The translations under genes and the position numbers were made by a program. The notes beneath the pieces are model-generated. The model was not told the DNA's origin, did no database searches, and saw only the letters and a program-made list of their open reading frames with translations. A stretch of DNA of 64,000 bases from Polaribacter dokdonensis (GTDB lineage Bacteria; Bacteroidota; Bacteroidia; Flavobacteriales; Flavobacteriaceae): NCBI RefSeq assembly GCF_024362345.1, contig NZ_CP101505.1, forward strand, positions 2,005,501 through 2,069,500, in the 5' to 3' direction. Positions 29,382 through 39,435 of this stretch are shown one piece after another; positions within the stretch are counted from its first letter, which is position 1; the number at the start of each line of letters is the position of its first letter.

Positions 29382-30704
29382 TTAAGATTTAATGCTTTTT
29401 AAGCCAACCTTATGACCCCAAAAAGCATAATAGAAAATAATTAAATAACAAGGTAATAGAATCCAATATCCAAAAGATGCAGCCTCTGCCATTGCTGAAA
29501 CTTCACTTACACCATCAACCATTAAACTTTCCTTTTTATTGTCTACTAAAGCACCATATAATGGAGGGATAATTGCTCCACCAGAAATTGCCATAATTAA
29601 AAGTGCTGATGCTGTTTTGGTAAATTTACCCATTCCTGTTAAAGCTAAAGGCCAAATTGCTGGCCAAACTAAAGCATTTGCTATACCCAAAGCTGCTACA
29701 AATAAAACTGATGTAAAACCAGAAGTAAACACAATACAGAAAGAAAGTAAAATCCCTAAAATTGCACTTGCTTTTAAAGCAAAAGCTTGACTAATGTATT
29801 TAGGAATTAAAATAACGCCTAATGCATAAGTTGCAACCATAGCCATTAACGTAAATAAGGTAAAAAACTTAGCTTGTTCAACAGGTATGTCTAAAGATAT
29901 TCCATATGCAATAATCGTATCTCCAGCAACTACTTCTACACCAACATAAACAAATAAAGCTAATACTCCCAACCATAAATGCGGAAACTGAAATATACTT
30001 GATTTTGCTTTTGCACCAGATGTGTTTTCTTCTATTGGTGCAGCTTCTACATGAGGTAAAGGTGCTTTTCTAATTAAAATACCAAGTATAAAAAGAACTA
30101 CAGCCATTGCAATATATGGTGTAACTACACTATCAGCCATTGTATCTAATAAACTGGCTTTTTCATTGGCATCTACCACAGATAATTTGTCTTTTATTTC
30201 ATCTATTCCAGATAATAAAATGGCACCAAAAATTACAGAACCTAAAGATCCTGCAACTTTATTAGCAATACCCATTATTGCAATACGTTTTGCAGCACTT
30301 TCTATAGGTCCTAAAATAGTGATATATGGGTTAGAGGCAGTTTGTAACAAAGTCATACCTGCACCTTGTATAAAAATAGCGGTTAGAAACATCCAATAAG
30401 TTCTGGCATTTGCTGCTGGTATAAATACTAAAGCTCCTATTGCCATAATTATCAATCCTAAAGACATTCCTTTTTTGTAACCTATTTTGTTAATTATAGA
30501 AGAAGCTGGTAAAGCCATTACCACAAAAGAGATGTAAGATGCAGATGCCACTAAATAAGATTCTGCATCTGTAAGTTCATTTATGGTTTTCATAAACGGA
30601 ATTAATGCTCCATTAATCCAAGTAACAAATCCGAAGATGAAAAATAGTCCTGCAATTATAATAATTGGAACTAGAGTACTGTTTTTTTGTGCTGAATTAG
30701 CCAT
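29382..30704 (-). CDS. Sugar MFS transporter, FucP/NagP type
   Basis: 440 residues with twelve hydrophobic segments. The family signature is clear: FGFVTWINGALIPFMK in the first helix, GYKKGMSLGLIIMAIGALVF, and GAGMTLLQTASNPYITILG near residues 115-133. Relatives are inner-membrane proton symporters for fucose, glucose/galactose or N-acetylglucosamine (NagP). The setting, with GH20, NagB and a BadF-type kinase across the regulator pair, favours GlcNAc. It begins 38 bp after the response-regulator gene on the same strand, probably in one operon with it. Confidence 0.9.
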   Translation of the reverse strand: MANSAQKNSTLVPIIIIAGLFFIFGFVTWINGALIPFMKTINELTDAESYLVASASYISFVVMALPASSIINKIGYKKGMSLGLIIMAIGALVFIPAANARTYWMFLTAIFIQGAGMTLLQTASNPYITILGPIESAAKRIAIMGIANKVAGSLGSVIFGAILLSGIDEIKDKLSVVDANEKASLLDTMADSVVTPYIAMAVVLFILGILIRKAPLPHVEAAPIEENTSGAKAKSSIFQFPHLWLGVLALFVYVGVEVVAGDTIIAYGISLDIPVEQAKFFTLFTLMAMVATYALGVILIPKYISQAFALKASAILGILLSFCIVFTSGFTSVLFVAALGIANALVWPAIWPLALTGMGKFTKTASALLIMAISGGAIIPPLYGALVDNKKESLMVDGVSEVSAMAEAASFGYWILLPCYLIIFYYAFWGHKVGLKSIKS

Positions 30705-30742
30705 ATATTTTTGATTGAGATTGATTGTTATTTTACGAAAGC

Positions 30743-31465
30743 CTACTTTTCTTTATCATCATTGATGTTAAAAATACGCTCCTTGGTTTGTTTTACGTAG
30801 TTTCTACCAATAGGAATTTTTCTATTCGAAATTTCTACAGTATTGCCCTCTAAAGCAACTACTTTATTTACAGAAATAGTGTAAGATCTATGAATACGTA
30901 TAAAGTTAGATTGTGGTAATTCTTCTGTTATTGCTGTTAAAGATTTATGAACAACATAATCTCCTAAAGTGGTAATTACCTTTATATAATCTTTTAAACT
31001 TTCTATAAATAGAATATCATTAAGATTTATTTTAATTAGCTTCTTATTTACTTTTAAAAAGATATGTGGTTCTTGTTTTAAAGTAACATCTGATTTGGCA
31101 TTGCTAATATATACTTGTTGATATACTTTATTTATAGTCTTTAAAAATCGGTTAAATGGTATTGGTTTAACTAAATAATCTAAAATATTAAGCTCGTAAC
31201 TTTTTACAGCATACTCTCTGTAGGCAGTTGTAATTACAATAAGTGGTTTATAACTCAGGTTTTCTATGAACGTGAAACCCGTCATTTTTGGCATATTAAT
31301 ATCTAGAAAAATAAGGTCTATTTTTTCTTGCTCTAAAACACGATATGCATTTAATGGATTATTAAATGTTTCTACAATTTCTATGTGATCAAAATTCTTT
31401 AAGTGATTTTCGATTACAGTAATTGCTAATGGTTCATCATCAATTATAATACACTTAATTTTCAT
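30743..31465 (-). CDS. LytTR family response regulator
   Basis: 240 residues. Receiver domain 1-120 with acidic pocket DD (9-10), phosphoacceptor Asp55 (LIFLDINMPK), Thr in VITTAYREYAV and Lys in DYLVKPI. The LytTR DNA-binding domain covers about 132-235 (HIFLKVNKKLIKINLNDILFIE, FIRIHRSYTISVNKV). The start overlaps the kinase gene by 4 bp. LytTR domains bind paired direct repeats about two helical turns apart; such a pair lies at 32630-32666 in front of susC, the likely target. Confidence 0.94.
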   Translation of the reverse strand: MKIKCIIIDDEPLAITVIENHLKNFDHIEIVETFNNPLNAYRVLEQEKIDLIFLDINMPKMTGFTFIENLSYKPLIVITTAYREYAVKSYELNILDYLVKPIPFNRFLKTINKVYQQVYISNAKSDVTLKQEPHIFLKVNKKLIKINLNDILFIESLKDYIKVITTLGDYVVHKSLTAITEELPQSNFIRIHRSYTISVNKVVALEGNTVEISNRKIPIGRNYVKQTKERIFNINDDKEK

Positions 31466-32502
31466 TTAATGGGGATTTTTAAAAAAAGATTGTACGTATT
31501 TCCTTCAATTTGAGTCTCTAAAACGTAGTTATTAGAAAAGAGCAAATTTAATCGTCTTTTTGCATTTTCATTACCAATTCCGTTGTTTGTTTCTAAAGAA
31601 TTTTCTGGGTTAAAACTATTCGATATTGTAAACTCTAAATAATGATTAGGCAAAACTGTAAAGTTGATTTTTATCTCTAATTTATCTGTGCCTTTCATAC
31701 CATGCTTAAAGCAATTTTCTACAAATGATAAAAATAGTAAAGGTGGTACATCTACATCTTCTATATCACCAGTAATATCTAATTCTGCTTCTACCCTGTT
31801 TTCAAAACGCAGACGTTCTAAATCTATGTAATTATTAATATGAATTATTTCTTCTAACAAGTTTGCCTTAGAACTATTTACATCGTACAAAATGTACTGC
31901 ATCATGTCAGACAATTTTATTACTAATCTTGGAGCATTATCACTCTTTTTTAAGGTTAACGCATAAAGATTATTTAAGGTGTTAAAAAAGAAATGAGGTT
32001 GAATTTGAGTTCTTAAATATTTAAGCTCTGTGCTTAGCTGTAGCTTTGCTAAATCTTCATTCTTTCTTCTTTCTATAGACCAATCTATAACCAATTTAAT
32101 GGCAGTTACAAAACCAATTACATAAAGCTCCCCTAAAACCACAGCAATAATATGGTTAAATTCCATAAACTGAGCTGGGTTATCTGCTTCTGGCCAAATA
32201 TCTTTAGTTACCAACAGGTAATTTAAACCTGTTCTTACCAAATAAACCAAAGCTAACATTGCAGCTAAAGATAAAATGTATGTCCAATACTTTTTTCTTA
32301 AAATAAACTTCGGAATTAGATAATAAATATTGATATACACAAAGATGATGTGTATAGGAAACTCTACCAAGTTAGATTTTACAGAATACCAATAATCATT
32401 AAAATAACTACCCCATCTTAAAACATTAAACAAGAAATAACCTAACCAAAACATCACATGATATTTGATTGCAAAAGCGTTTCCTGTTTTTTTATTGAAC
32501 AA
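31462..32502 (-). CDS. LytS-type sensor histidine kinase
   Basis: 346 residues. Four membrane helices (about 16-35, 46-65, 74-98, 116-140) have only short loops, so there is no large periplasmic sensor domain. They lead into a His_kinase domain of the LytS/YehU class: phosphoacceptor His170 in RTQIQPHFFFNTLNNL, and an ATPase region with FVENCFKHG and NGIGNENAKRRL. Cognate regulator overlaps it downstream. The signal is probably sensed within the membrane or relayed by a membrane partner. Divergent from the susC operon. Confidence 0.93.
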   Translation of the reverse strand: MFNKKTGNAFAIKYHVMFWLGYFLFNVLRWGSYFNDYWYSVKSNLVEFPIHIIFVYINIYYLIPKFILRKKYWTYILSLAAMLALVYLVRTGLNYLLVTKDIWPEADNPAQFMEFNHIIAVVLGELYVIGFVTAIKLVIDWSIERRKNEDLAKLQLSTELKYLRTQIQPHFFFNTLNNLYALTLKKSDNAPRLVIKLSDMMQYILYDVNSSKANLLEEIIHINNYIDLERLRFENRVEAELDITGDIEDVDVPPLLFLSFVENCFKHGMKGTDKLEIKINFTVLPNHYLEFTISNSFNPENSLETNNGIGNENAKRRLNLLFSNNYVLETQIEGNTYNLFLKIPIK

Positions 32503-32535
32503 TATGATAATGGTTGTATTAAATGATTTTTTTTG

Positions 32536-32707
32536 CTAAAAACGCATTAAGTTGTGACAATATTAATAATATATTTACGATTTAACAATAAAATTGACAA
32601 TACATTATTTTACTAAAAACGCTAATAGATAAAACGAAGTTGTTTGTCTGTAAAACGATGTTGTTTAGATATTTTTTTTTAAAACAATTTTGATAATGAA
32701 TAGTTTG
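32536..32707 (+). promoter_or_regulatory. susC promoter region with candidate LytTR operator
   Basis: Two near-identical 16-bp direct repeats, TAAAACGAAGTTGTTT (32630-32645) and TAAAACGATGTTGTTT (32651-32666), differ at one base and start 21 bp apart, the two-turn spacing used by LytTR regulators. Another direct repeat, CTAAAAACGC, occurs at 32536-32545 and 32613-32622. Downstream, TAGTTTG at 32701-32707 is one base short of a TAnnTTTG element. The repeats sit where an activator would contact polymerase. Binding is inferred. Confidence 0.62.
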
Positions 32708-32737
32708 GCTCAACTTAAAACATAAAATATTTAAATT

Positions 32738-35700
32738 ATGAAACACAATTTACGATTACTTTTCTTGTTTTCTTTTTTAGTGTTATTTGCACAAAGTTCT
32801 TTTGCGCAAAAGAAAGAAATTTCAGGAACTGTAACTTCTAAAACTGATAACATTCCACTTCCAGGAGTAACTGTTATGATAGAAGGTACAACTGTTGGTA
32901 CAGAAACTGATTTTGATGGAAACTATACATTGAAAGCAAATGTTGGAGACGTATTAGTTTACGCTTACCTAGGAATGAAAACCCAAAAGAAAACAGTTGC
33001 AAACCAAACTACAATAAATGTAGCATTAGAAGATGATGCAGGTCAATTAGATGAAGTTGTAATTACTGCTTTTGGTATAAAGCGTGAAGCAAAAAAACTA
33101 GGTTATTTAGTACAAGAAGTAAATAGTGAAGACTTAACTGTTGCTGCAGATCCAAATATGGCTACAGCCTTAAGAGGAAAAGTTGCAGGTGTAGAAATTA
33201 GATCTGGTGCAACTGGTCCTGGTTCGTCTACCAATATTACCATTAGAGGTATTAGCTCTTTAAGTGGTAGTAACCAACCCTTAATTGTAATTGATGGTGT
33301 TGTGGTTAGTAATACCAACATTGGACAAGGAGATTTTGCTGGTGGATTTGACTTTGGTGATGGTTTTTCTAATATAAACCCAGATGATATTGAAAGAATA
33401 TCTGTTCTAAAATCTGGAAACGCAACAGCTTTATATGGTTATAGAGGTGCAAATGGTGTTATCTTAATAACTACAAAATCTGGAAAATCTGGAAAAGTAA
33501 AAGTAGATGTTAGTTCTGCTGCTTCTTTTGATAATGTTTTAGTAAGCCCTAAATTTCAAAATCAATATGGTCAAGGAAGATACGATACAGCAACTAATAC
33601 TTTAGAATACAATATTATTGATGGTGGTAGTTGGGGTCCAAGATTAGATGGTACTCAAAGAGAACGTTTTGATGGTGTTGGTACTGCAGAATATTCTGCA
33701 AATCCAGGAGACTTTAAAGACTTCTACAACACAGGTACAACATTTACAAATAGTGTTATTGTATCTCAAGCAAAAAATGGTACAGATTTTAAATTATCTT
33801 ATGGTAATTTATCAAACGAATCTATACAAAAAGGTGCCACTTTAAACAGACATAATTTTGGTTTAAAAGCAGGTATAGATGTTAATGACAAAATTAGAGT
33901 TTCTGGTAAAATAGATTACACCAGACAAAAAGGAGAAAATAGACCAGAATTAACAGATGGTCAATCAAATACAATAAAAGCGCTTTCTACAAAACCTAGA
34001 AACATCTCTAATAGTTTGTTAGCAAATAATTATTTAAAAGCAGATGGTACTCCTAATAATTGGGCAGGTAGCTTTACAATGAATCCTTTTTATGCTACTA
34101 ATACTTTATTAAATGAAGATGAAACTAACAGATATATTGGTTTAATTAGTTTAGATATAGACTTATTAGAAGGCTTAAAATTAAATGCAAGAGCTTCTCA
34201 AGATTTATCATTTACAAATGCTTTTATTTATAGAGAAAAAGGTGCTTTTGATATTGCTCCAAATGGAAAGTTAGATGAGTTTAATACTACATCAAAAACA
34301 ACTAGTTATGATTTATTATTAAATTATAATACTGAGCTTAGTGATGATTTTTCTCTAACAGCTGCATTTGGTTTAAACCAAATTAATAGTAGTTTTAAAT
34401 CGATTGTAACTGTAGGAGAAACTTTTGTACAAGATAATTTCTTTTCTTTCAACAATTTTAAATCTAAAAACATAAACCCTTCTTTAGTAAGAAGTAAATC
34501 AAACTCTGTTTTTGGTTCTGCAACATTTGGCTATAAAAATTATGCCTTTTTAGAAGTTACAGCACGTAATGATTGGTCTTCTACATTACCAATAGATAAT
34601 GCCTCTTTTTTCTACCCATCTGTAGGTGGTAGTTTAGTATTAAGTGATGCTATACCAAGTTTAGTAGACAATACTTCTCTTAGCTACTTAAAATTAAGAG
34701 CAGGTTATGCAAAAACAGGTAATGCTACAGACCCTTATAATTTGCAGAATACTTATTTAATATCTTCATCAGAATATAATAGTCAGTTATTTTATTTCTT
34801 TGGTGTAAATGAAGAAGGAGCTGGTGCTGGAGCTTCATTAAGAAATCCTAATTTAGTAGCAGAAATTTCTACAAACGTAGAGTTTGGTTTTGATGCTCGT
34901 TTCTTTGATGATCGCTTATCATTTAATGCTACTTATTATAATATAGATACTAAAAATCAAATTTTAGAACTTTCTTTACCTCCATCAAGTGGAGCTAATG
35001 AGCAAGTAATTAATGCTGGTTTAATTAATAACAGAGGATTCGAATTAGGTTTATCTGCTGACATCATTAAAGCTAAAGATTTCAATTGGACTACAGATGT
35101 TAACTTCTCTAAAAACATTAGTAAAATAGAAGAATTAGCACAAGGAATAGAAGTTCAAGTAAGAGAGCGTCAATTTAATGATGTTGTTCAAGTTGGAGGT
35201 AAACTAGGAGACCCTCTTTGGTCTTTATTTGGTTCTACTTACGAAAGAGATACTGATGGCAATATTGTTTACGATTCTAATGGATTACCTATGGTTGGTG
35301 GAATTGATAAAATAGGTTCTACAAACCCAGATGCTTTAGCAAACTTAAGAAACACTTTTACTTATAAAAATTTCTCATTATCTATTTTGTTAGATGCTAA
35401 GTTTGGTGGAGATGTATTCTCTTTTTCAGATATGGTTCGTGCAACTTCAGGAACAGATGAAATTACTTTAGAAGGTAGAGAATACTTTACTGGAGGAAAT
35501 GGAATACTAGTACCAAGTGGAGCTGTAATAGACGGAACTTTAGACGCAGATGTAGCTGCTAGAGGTGTAAATCCACAAGAATACTGGGGACGTTTAGGAC
35601 AAATTTCAGAACGTTGGGTACAAGATGCAAGTTTTGTTAAACTAAGAGAGTTATCTGTTAGTTATAATTTCCCTACCACAGTTTTAGATAAACTAAATAT

Positions 35701-35866
35701 CTCTAGATTATCATTAAGTTATTTTGGTAGAAATTTAGCAATCTTACATAAAAACACAGCAAATTTTGATCCAGAAACTGGGTTTAATAATAGCTTTAGT
35801 GGTGTTGAATATTTTGGATTCCCATCAACATCTAGTCATGGAATCAAATTAAATGTATCATTCTAA
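32738..35866 (+). CDS. susC: SusC/RagA family TonB-dependent outer membrane transporter
   Basis: 1042 residues. Signal peptide ending FAQ; a carboxypeptidase-D-like beta domain (KKEISGTVTSKTDNIPLPGVTV to about 105), TonB box region DEVVITAFG, plug domain (LRGKVAGVEIRSG, NITIRGISSL, IDGVVVSN, VLKSGNATALYGYRGANGVILITTKSG) and a 22-strand-type barrel ending in aromatic VSF. Imports oligosaccharides across the outer membrane with its SusD partner 12 bp downstream. Context points to GlcNAc oligosaccharides as substrate. Preceded by the putative LytTR operator. Confidence 0.95.
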   Translation: MKHNLRLLFLFSFLVLFAQSSFAQKKEISGTVTSKTDNIPLPGVTVMIEGTTVGTETDFDGNYTLKANVGDVLVYAYLGMKTQKKTVANQTTINVALEDDAGQLDEVVITAFGIKREAKKLGYLVQEVNSEDLTVAADPNMATALRGKVAGVEIRSGATGPGSSTNITIRGISSLSGSNQPLIVIDGVVVSNTNIGQGDFAGGFDFGDGFSNINPDDIERISVLKSGNATALYGYRGANGVILITTKSGKSGKVKVDVSSAASFDNVLVSPKFQNQYGQGRYDTATNTLEYNIIDGGSWGPRLDGTQRERFDGVGTAEYSANPGDFKDFYNTGTTFTNSVIVSQAKNGTDFKLSYGNLSNESIQKGATLNRHNFGLKAGIDVNDKIRVSGKIDYTRQKGENRPELTDGQSNTIKALSTKPRNISNSLLANNYLKADGTPNNWAGSFTMNPFYATNTLLNEDETNRYIGLISLDIDLLEGLKLNARASQDLSFTNAFIYREKGAFDIAPNGKLDEFNTTSKTTSYDLLLNYNTELSDDFSLTAAFGLNQINSSFKSIVTVGETFVQDNFFSFNNFKSKNINPSLVRSKSNSVFGSATFGYKNYAFLEVTARNDWSSTLPIDNASFFYPSVGGSLVLSDAIPSLVDNTSLSYLKLRAGYAKTGNATDPYNLQNTYLISSSEYNSQLFYFFGVNEEGAGAGASLRNPNLVAEISTNVEFGFDARFFDDRLSFNATYYNIDTKNQILELSLPPSSGANEQVINAGLINNRGFELGLSADIIKAKDFNWTTDVNFSKNISKIEELAQGIEVQVRERQFNDVVQVGGKLGDPLWSLFGSTYERDTDGNIVYDSNGLPMVGGIDKIGSTNPDALANLRNTFTYKNFSLSILLDAKFGGDVFSFSDMVRATSGTDEITLEGREYFTGGNGILVPSGAVIDGTLDADVAARGVNPQEYWGRLGQISERWVQDASFVKLRELSVSYNFPTTVLDKLNISRLSLSYFGRNLAILHKNTANFDPETGFNNSFSGVEYFGFPSTSSHGIKLNVSF

Positions 35867-35878
35867 ACTAATTAAAAG

Positions 35879-37405
35879 ATGAAAATATTAAAATTTATAG
35901 CTACTAGTTTTATAGCATCAACATTATTTTTGGGTTGTACAGATGGTTTTGAAGAAATCAACACAGACCCATATAACCCAACTGAAGCACCTGTGCAAGG
36001 TATTATGGCTGCTGTTCAGTATTACGAATTTGCAGAACCAAGATTTCTTACTTGGAGAGGTAATTTAATTTACTCAAGCCAATTTGCCAATCAATTAAGC
36101 TACAATTATGCTGGGGCTTGGTTTGGAGCAGATGCTTTTCAAAACAATCAAGGTTGGACGAACGCAATTTTTGACAACTCATATAAAAAAGTTACACTAA
36201 GTAGTAGAAATCTTCTAAAGACTTATACAGAAACTAATGATACTAATGGTGTAGCTGTTTCAAAAATAATGATGTCTTGGTTTTTTCAAAAAATGACAGA
36301 CATTTATGGAGACATTCCTTATAGTGATGTAATTGGTGCAGAACTAATTTTAGAGAACCCTAAACCAACATATGATTCTCAATCATCAATATATAAAGGA
36401 ATTATAGACGATTTAAAAGTTCAAATTGATGCTATTGGTAGTTCTACTACAATAATTGCAGGTGCAGAAGGAGATTATGTTTATCAAGGAGATCCTCAAA
36501 AATGGAAAACTTTTGCAAATACTTTACGCCTAAGAATGGCATTGAGAGGTAGAGATGCATTTATTGCAGATGGTGATCAAGCCTATGTAGATCAGGTAAT
36601 TGCTGAGTGTTTATCAAACCCTTTAATAGATGAAACTAATCAAGCACTTCTTAAACGTTCAGAATCTGCTTTAATTTTATCATTTTTAGATGGTGGTTTC
36701 GAAGACGTGTATCATGGTTTTGGAGGTATTGGTTCTAAATTTACTATTGCTAAAAGATATTTAGATTTATTAGATAATAATAATGATCCTAGACTAGAAA
36801 AAGTAGCAATTCCTTCTGCTATTGGAAACATGTATCAAGGTTCAGCAATTGGTTCTAGAACTCAAATTGCGAGAGATGAATTAGTAACACCTTCATCTTT
36901 AATTATAGGTAACTCTACAACAGAAGTTGCAGATATTGTACCTGTAAAAGTTTTATCTGCAAGCGAATCTTACTTTTTACAAGCAGAGGCTGCAATACTT
37001 GGTTATGGAGGTAATGCAAATGCCCTATATCAAGAAGGAATTAGAGCAAGTATGAATTTTTGGCAAGTAGAAGCATCAGACGCATCTGACTTTATAACTA
37101 ACGAACCTGTTGCAAATTTAACTGGTTCTAATTCAGAACAATTAACTATGATTTGGAACCAAAGATGGTTAAACTCTTTAATGAATGGTTATGAAGCTTG
37201 GGCACTTGTTAGAAGAACAAACCTTATCCCAGATTTAACAGACAATACAAATTTTTGGGTAACACAACCTAATAATGGAGCTATTCCTAAAAGATTACCA
37301 TATTCAAGTACAGAAGCAGTTTCTAACGCAGACAATGTAAATGCTGCAATTACTGCTCAAGGTGCAGATGAAATGACCACTGCAATTTGGTGGGATAAAA
37401 ACTAA
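35879..37405 (+). CDS. susD: SusD/RagB family substrate-binding lipoprotein
   Basis: 508 residues: lipoprotein signal (SFIASTLFLGC, Cys20) and start DGFEEINTDPYNPTEAP, typical of the SusD-like group that opens with NxDPN. Helical TPR scaffold with RGNLIYSSQFANQL, IYGDIPYSDVIGAE and EAAILGYGGNA. It forms the lid over the SusC barrel and binds the sugar at the cell surface. A hairpin follows at 37434-37464, which may lower expression of the enzymes beyond it. Confidence 0.94.
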   Translation: MKILKFIATSFIASTLFLGCTDGFEEINTDPYNPTEAPVQGIMAAVQYYEFAEPRFLTWRGNLIYSSQFANQLSYNYAGAWFGADAFQNNQGWTNAIFDNSYKKVTLSSRNLLKTYTETNDTNGVAVSKIMMSWFFQKMTDIYGDIPYSDVIGAELILENPKPTYDSQSSIYKGIIDDLKVQIDAIGSSTTIIAGAEGDYVYQGDPQKWKTFANTLRLRMALRGRDAFIADGDQAYVDQVIAECLSNPLIDETNQALLKRSESALILSFLDGGFEDVYHGFGGIGSKFTIAKRYLDLLDNNNDPRLEKVAIPSAIGNMYQGSAIGSRTQIARDELVTPSSLIIGNSTTEVADIVPVKVLSASESYFLQAEAAILGYGGNANALYQEGIRASMNFWQVEASDASDFITNEPVANLTGSNSEQLTMIWNQRWLNSLMNGYEAWALVRRTNLIPDLTDNTNFWVTQPNNGAIPKRLPYSSTEAVSNADNVNAAITAQGADEMTTAIWWDKN

Positions 37406-37433
37406 AACAATTATAATTTGTCTTTATTGATTT

Positions 37434-37468
37434 AGCAAACGGAAGACATTGTTTTTCGTTTGCTTTTA
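37434..37468 (+). terminator. Intercistronic hairpin after susD
   Basis: Stem AGCAAACG / CGTTTGCT (37434-37441 and 37457-37464) with a 15-base loop, followed by TTTATT. It lies 29 bp after the susD stop and 37 bp before nagB. A partial terminator or an mRNA-stabilising element would fit the usual excess of SusCD over the enzymes. Confidence 0.6.
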
Positions 37469-37500
37469 TTAAAATGTATTACTTATAAAATAAAATTATT

Positions 37501-39423
37501 GTGAAAGTTACAGATTATAAAAGCATTGCTTATACTCCTGCAGGAAAGTTTGAAGAAACTCGTTTCGAAAAAATACACAATATTATTTTCGAAAACTCTA
37601 AAGAAGCATCAGTTCTTGTTGCTCAAGAAATAGCAGAATTAATCAGAACAAAAGAAAGTAAAAACAAACCTTGTGTTTTAGGTTTAGCTACTGGTTCATC
37701 ACCCATAAGAGTGTATGAAGAATTGATTAGAATGCATCGTGAAGAGGGCTTAAGCTTTGCAAATGTTATCACTTTTAACCTAGATGAATATTATCCTATG
37801 GATAAGAATAACATTCAGAGTTATTTTTATTTCATGCATGAGCATTTATTTAATCATATTGATATTCTTCCAGAAAACATTAACATTCCAGATGGTAATG
37901 TAAGTAGTGAAGATTTATACCAATCTTGTATAGATTATGAGATGAAAATTAAAGCTTATGGAGGTTTAGATTTTCAATTATTAGGTATTGGTAGAACAGG
38001 TCATATTGGTTTTAATGAACCTGGTTCTCACCTAAATTCGGGTACTAGAAGTATAACCTTAGACCACATAACAAGAGTAGATGCTGCACCAACTTTTTTA
38101 GGTATAGATAATGTGCCAAGAAAAGCCATTACAATGGGTATTGGTACTGTTTTAGCTGCAAAAAGAATTGTGCTATTAGGTTGGGGGTCTAACAAAGCAG
38201 AAATTTTAAAAGAAACTATTGAGGGTGAAATTACCTCTGAAGTACCTGCTACCTATTTACAAAATCATGATAATACTACCTTTATTATAGACGAAGGTGC
38301 TTCATCAGAATTAACCCGTGTAAAAACACCTTGGTTAGTAACTTCTTGTGCTTGGGATGATGCTTTAAAAATGAAGGCTGTTCTTTGGTTAGCAGAACTT
38401 TTAAATAAATCTATCTTAAAATTAACAGACAAAAACTATAATGATTATGGTATGTCTGGCCTTCTAACAGAAGAAGGTACATCTTACAATTTAAACATTA
38501 AGATGTTTAATAAATTACAAAATACAATTACAGGTTGGCCTGGAGGAAAACCAAATGCAGATGATTCTAAAAGGCCTGAACGTGCCACAATTCCAAAAAA
38601 GCGAGTTATTATTTTCAGTCCTCATCCAGATGATGATGTAATATCTATGGGAGGTACTTTTGATAGATTGGTTCAACAAGGACATGAGGTGCATATAGCA
38701 TATCAAACTTCTGGTAACATCGCTGTTTCTGATGAAGAAGCACTAAAATTTGCAGAAGTTACACAAACGCTTTGCCCAGATTGTAAAGAAACTCAAAACA
38801 TAATTAAATTTCTAAAAATAAAAACAGAAAATGATGTGGATTCTGAAGAAGTTAGAAGTTTAAAAGGCTTTATCAGAAGAAGTGAATCTTTAGCTGCAAC
38901 CAGATACTTAGGTCTAGAGGACAAAAATGTACATTTTTTAAATCTTCCATTTTACGAAACTGGTACTATAAAAAAGAAAAACATTACAGAAGAAGATATT
39001 AATATCATGTGTAATTTAATTGATGAGATAAAACCTCATCAAATATATGCTGCAGGAGATTTGGCAGATCCTCATGGAACACACAAGGTATGTTTAGATG
39101 CTATTTTTGAATCCCTAAGCGTGCTAAAGCATCAAAAGTATATGAACGATTGTTGGGTTTGGTTATATAAAGGTGCTTGGCACGAATGGGAATCTTATCA
39201 AATAGATATGGCTGTGCCTATGAGTCCAGATCAAGTTTTAAGAAAACGTCATGCTATATTTTTTCATCAATCACAAAAAGATGGAGTAATGTTTCAAGGA
39301 AGTGATTCTAGAGAATTTTGGGTACGTGCAGAAGATAGAAACAGGTTAACAGCCAAAAAATATAACGATCTTGGTTTAGCAGATTATGCAGCCATAGAAG
39401 CATTTAAACGTTATCATTTTTAA
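37501..39423 (+). CDS. nagB: Glucosamine-6-phosphate deaminase fused to a PIG-L/LmbE deacetylase domain
   Basis: 640 residues, GTG start. Residues about 20-290 are NagB: LGLATGSSP phosphate loop, FNLDEYYPM catalytic acidic pair, GIGRTGHIGFNEPGS. Residues about 365-560 are a PIG-L deacetylase: zinc motif HPDDD (His375-Asp379) and HGTH (His525, His528). NagB converts GlcN-6-P to fructose-6-P and ammonia. PIG-L enzymes remove acetyl groups from GlcNAc-containing substrates, so the fused domain could supply the NagA step; no nagA gene is seen in the locus. Such long NagB proteins are known in Bacteroidota. The motif has Asp where HPDDE is commonest. Confidence 0.93.
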   Translation: MKVTDYKSIAYTPAGKFEETRFEKIHNIIFENSKEASVLVAQEIAELIRTKESKNKPCVLGLATGSSPIRVYEELIRMHREEGLSFANVITFNLDEYYPMDKNNIQSYFYFMHEHLFNHIDILPENINIPDGNVSSEDLYQSCIDYEMKIKAYGGLDFQLLGIGRTGHIGFNEPGSHLNSGTRSITLDHITRVDAAPTFLGIDNVPRKAITMGIGTVLAAKRIVLLGWGSNKAEILKETIEGEITSEVPATYLQNHDNTTFIIDEGASSELTRVKTPWLVTSCAWDDALKMKAVLWLAELLNKSILKLTDKNYNDYGMSGLLTEEGTSYNLNIKMFNKLQNTITGWPGGKPNADDSKRPERATIPKKRVIIFSPHPDDDVISMGGTFDRLVQQGHEVHIAYQTSGNIAVSDEEALKFAEVTQTLCPDCKETQNIIKFLKIKTENDVDSEEVRSLKGFIRRSESLAATRYLGLEDKNVHFLNLPFYETGTIKKKNITEEDINIMCNLIDEIKPHQIYAAGDLADPHGTHKVCLDAIFESLSVLKHQKYMNDCWVWLYKGAWHEWESYQIDMAVPMSPDQVLRKRHAIFFHQSQKDGVMFQGSDSREFWVRAEDRNRLTAKKYNDLGLADYAAIEAFKRYHF

Positions 39424-39435
39424 ATAAAATTAGAG

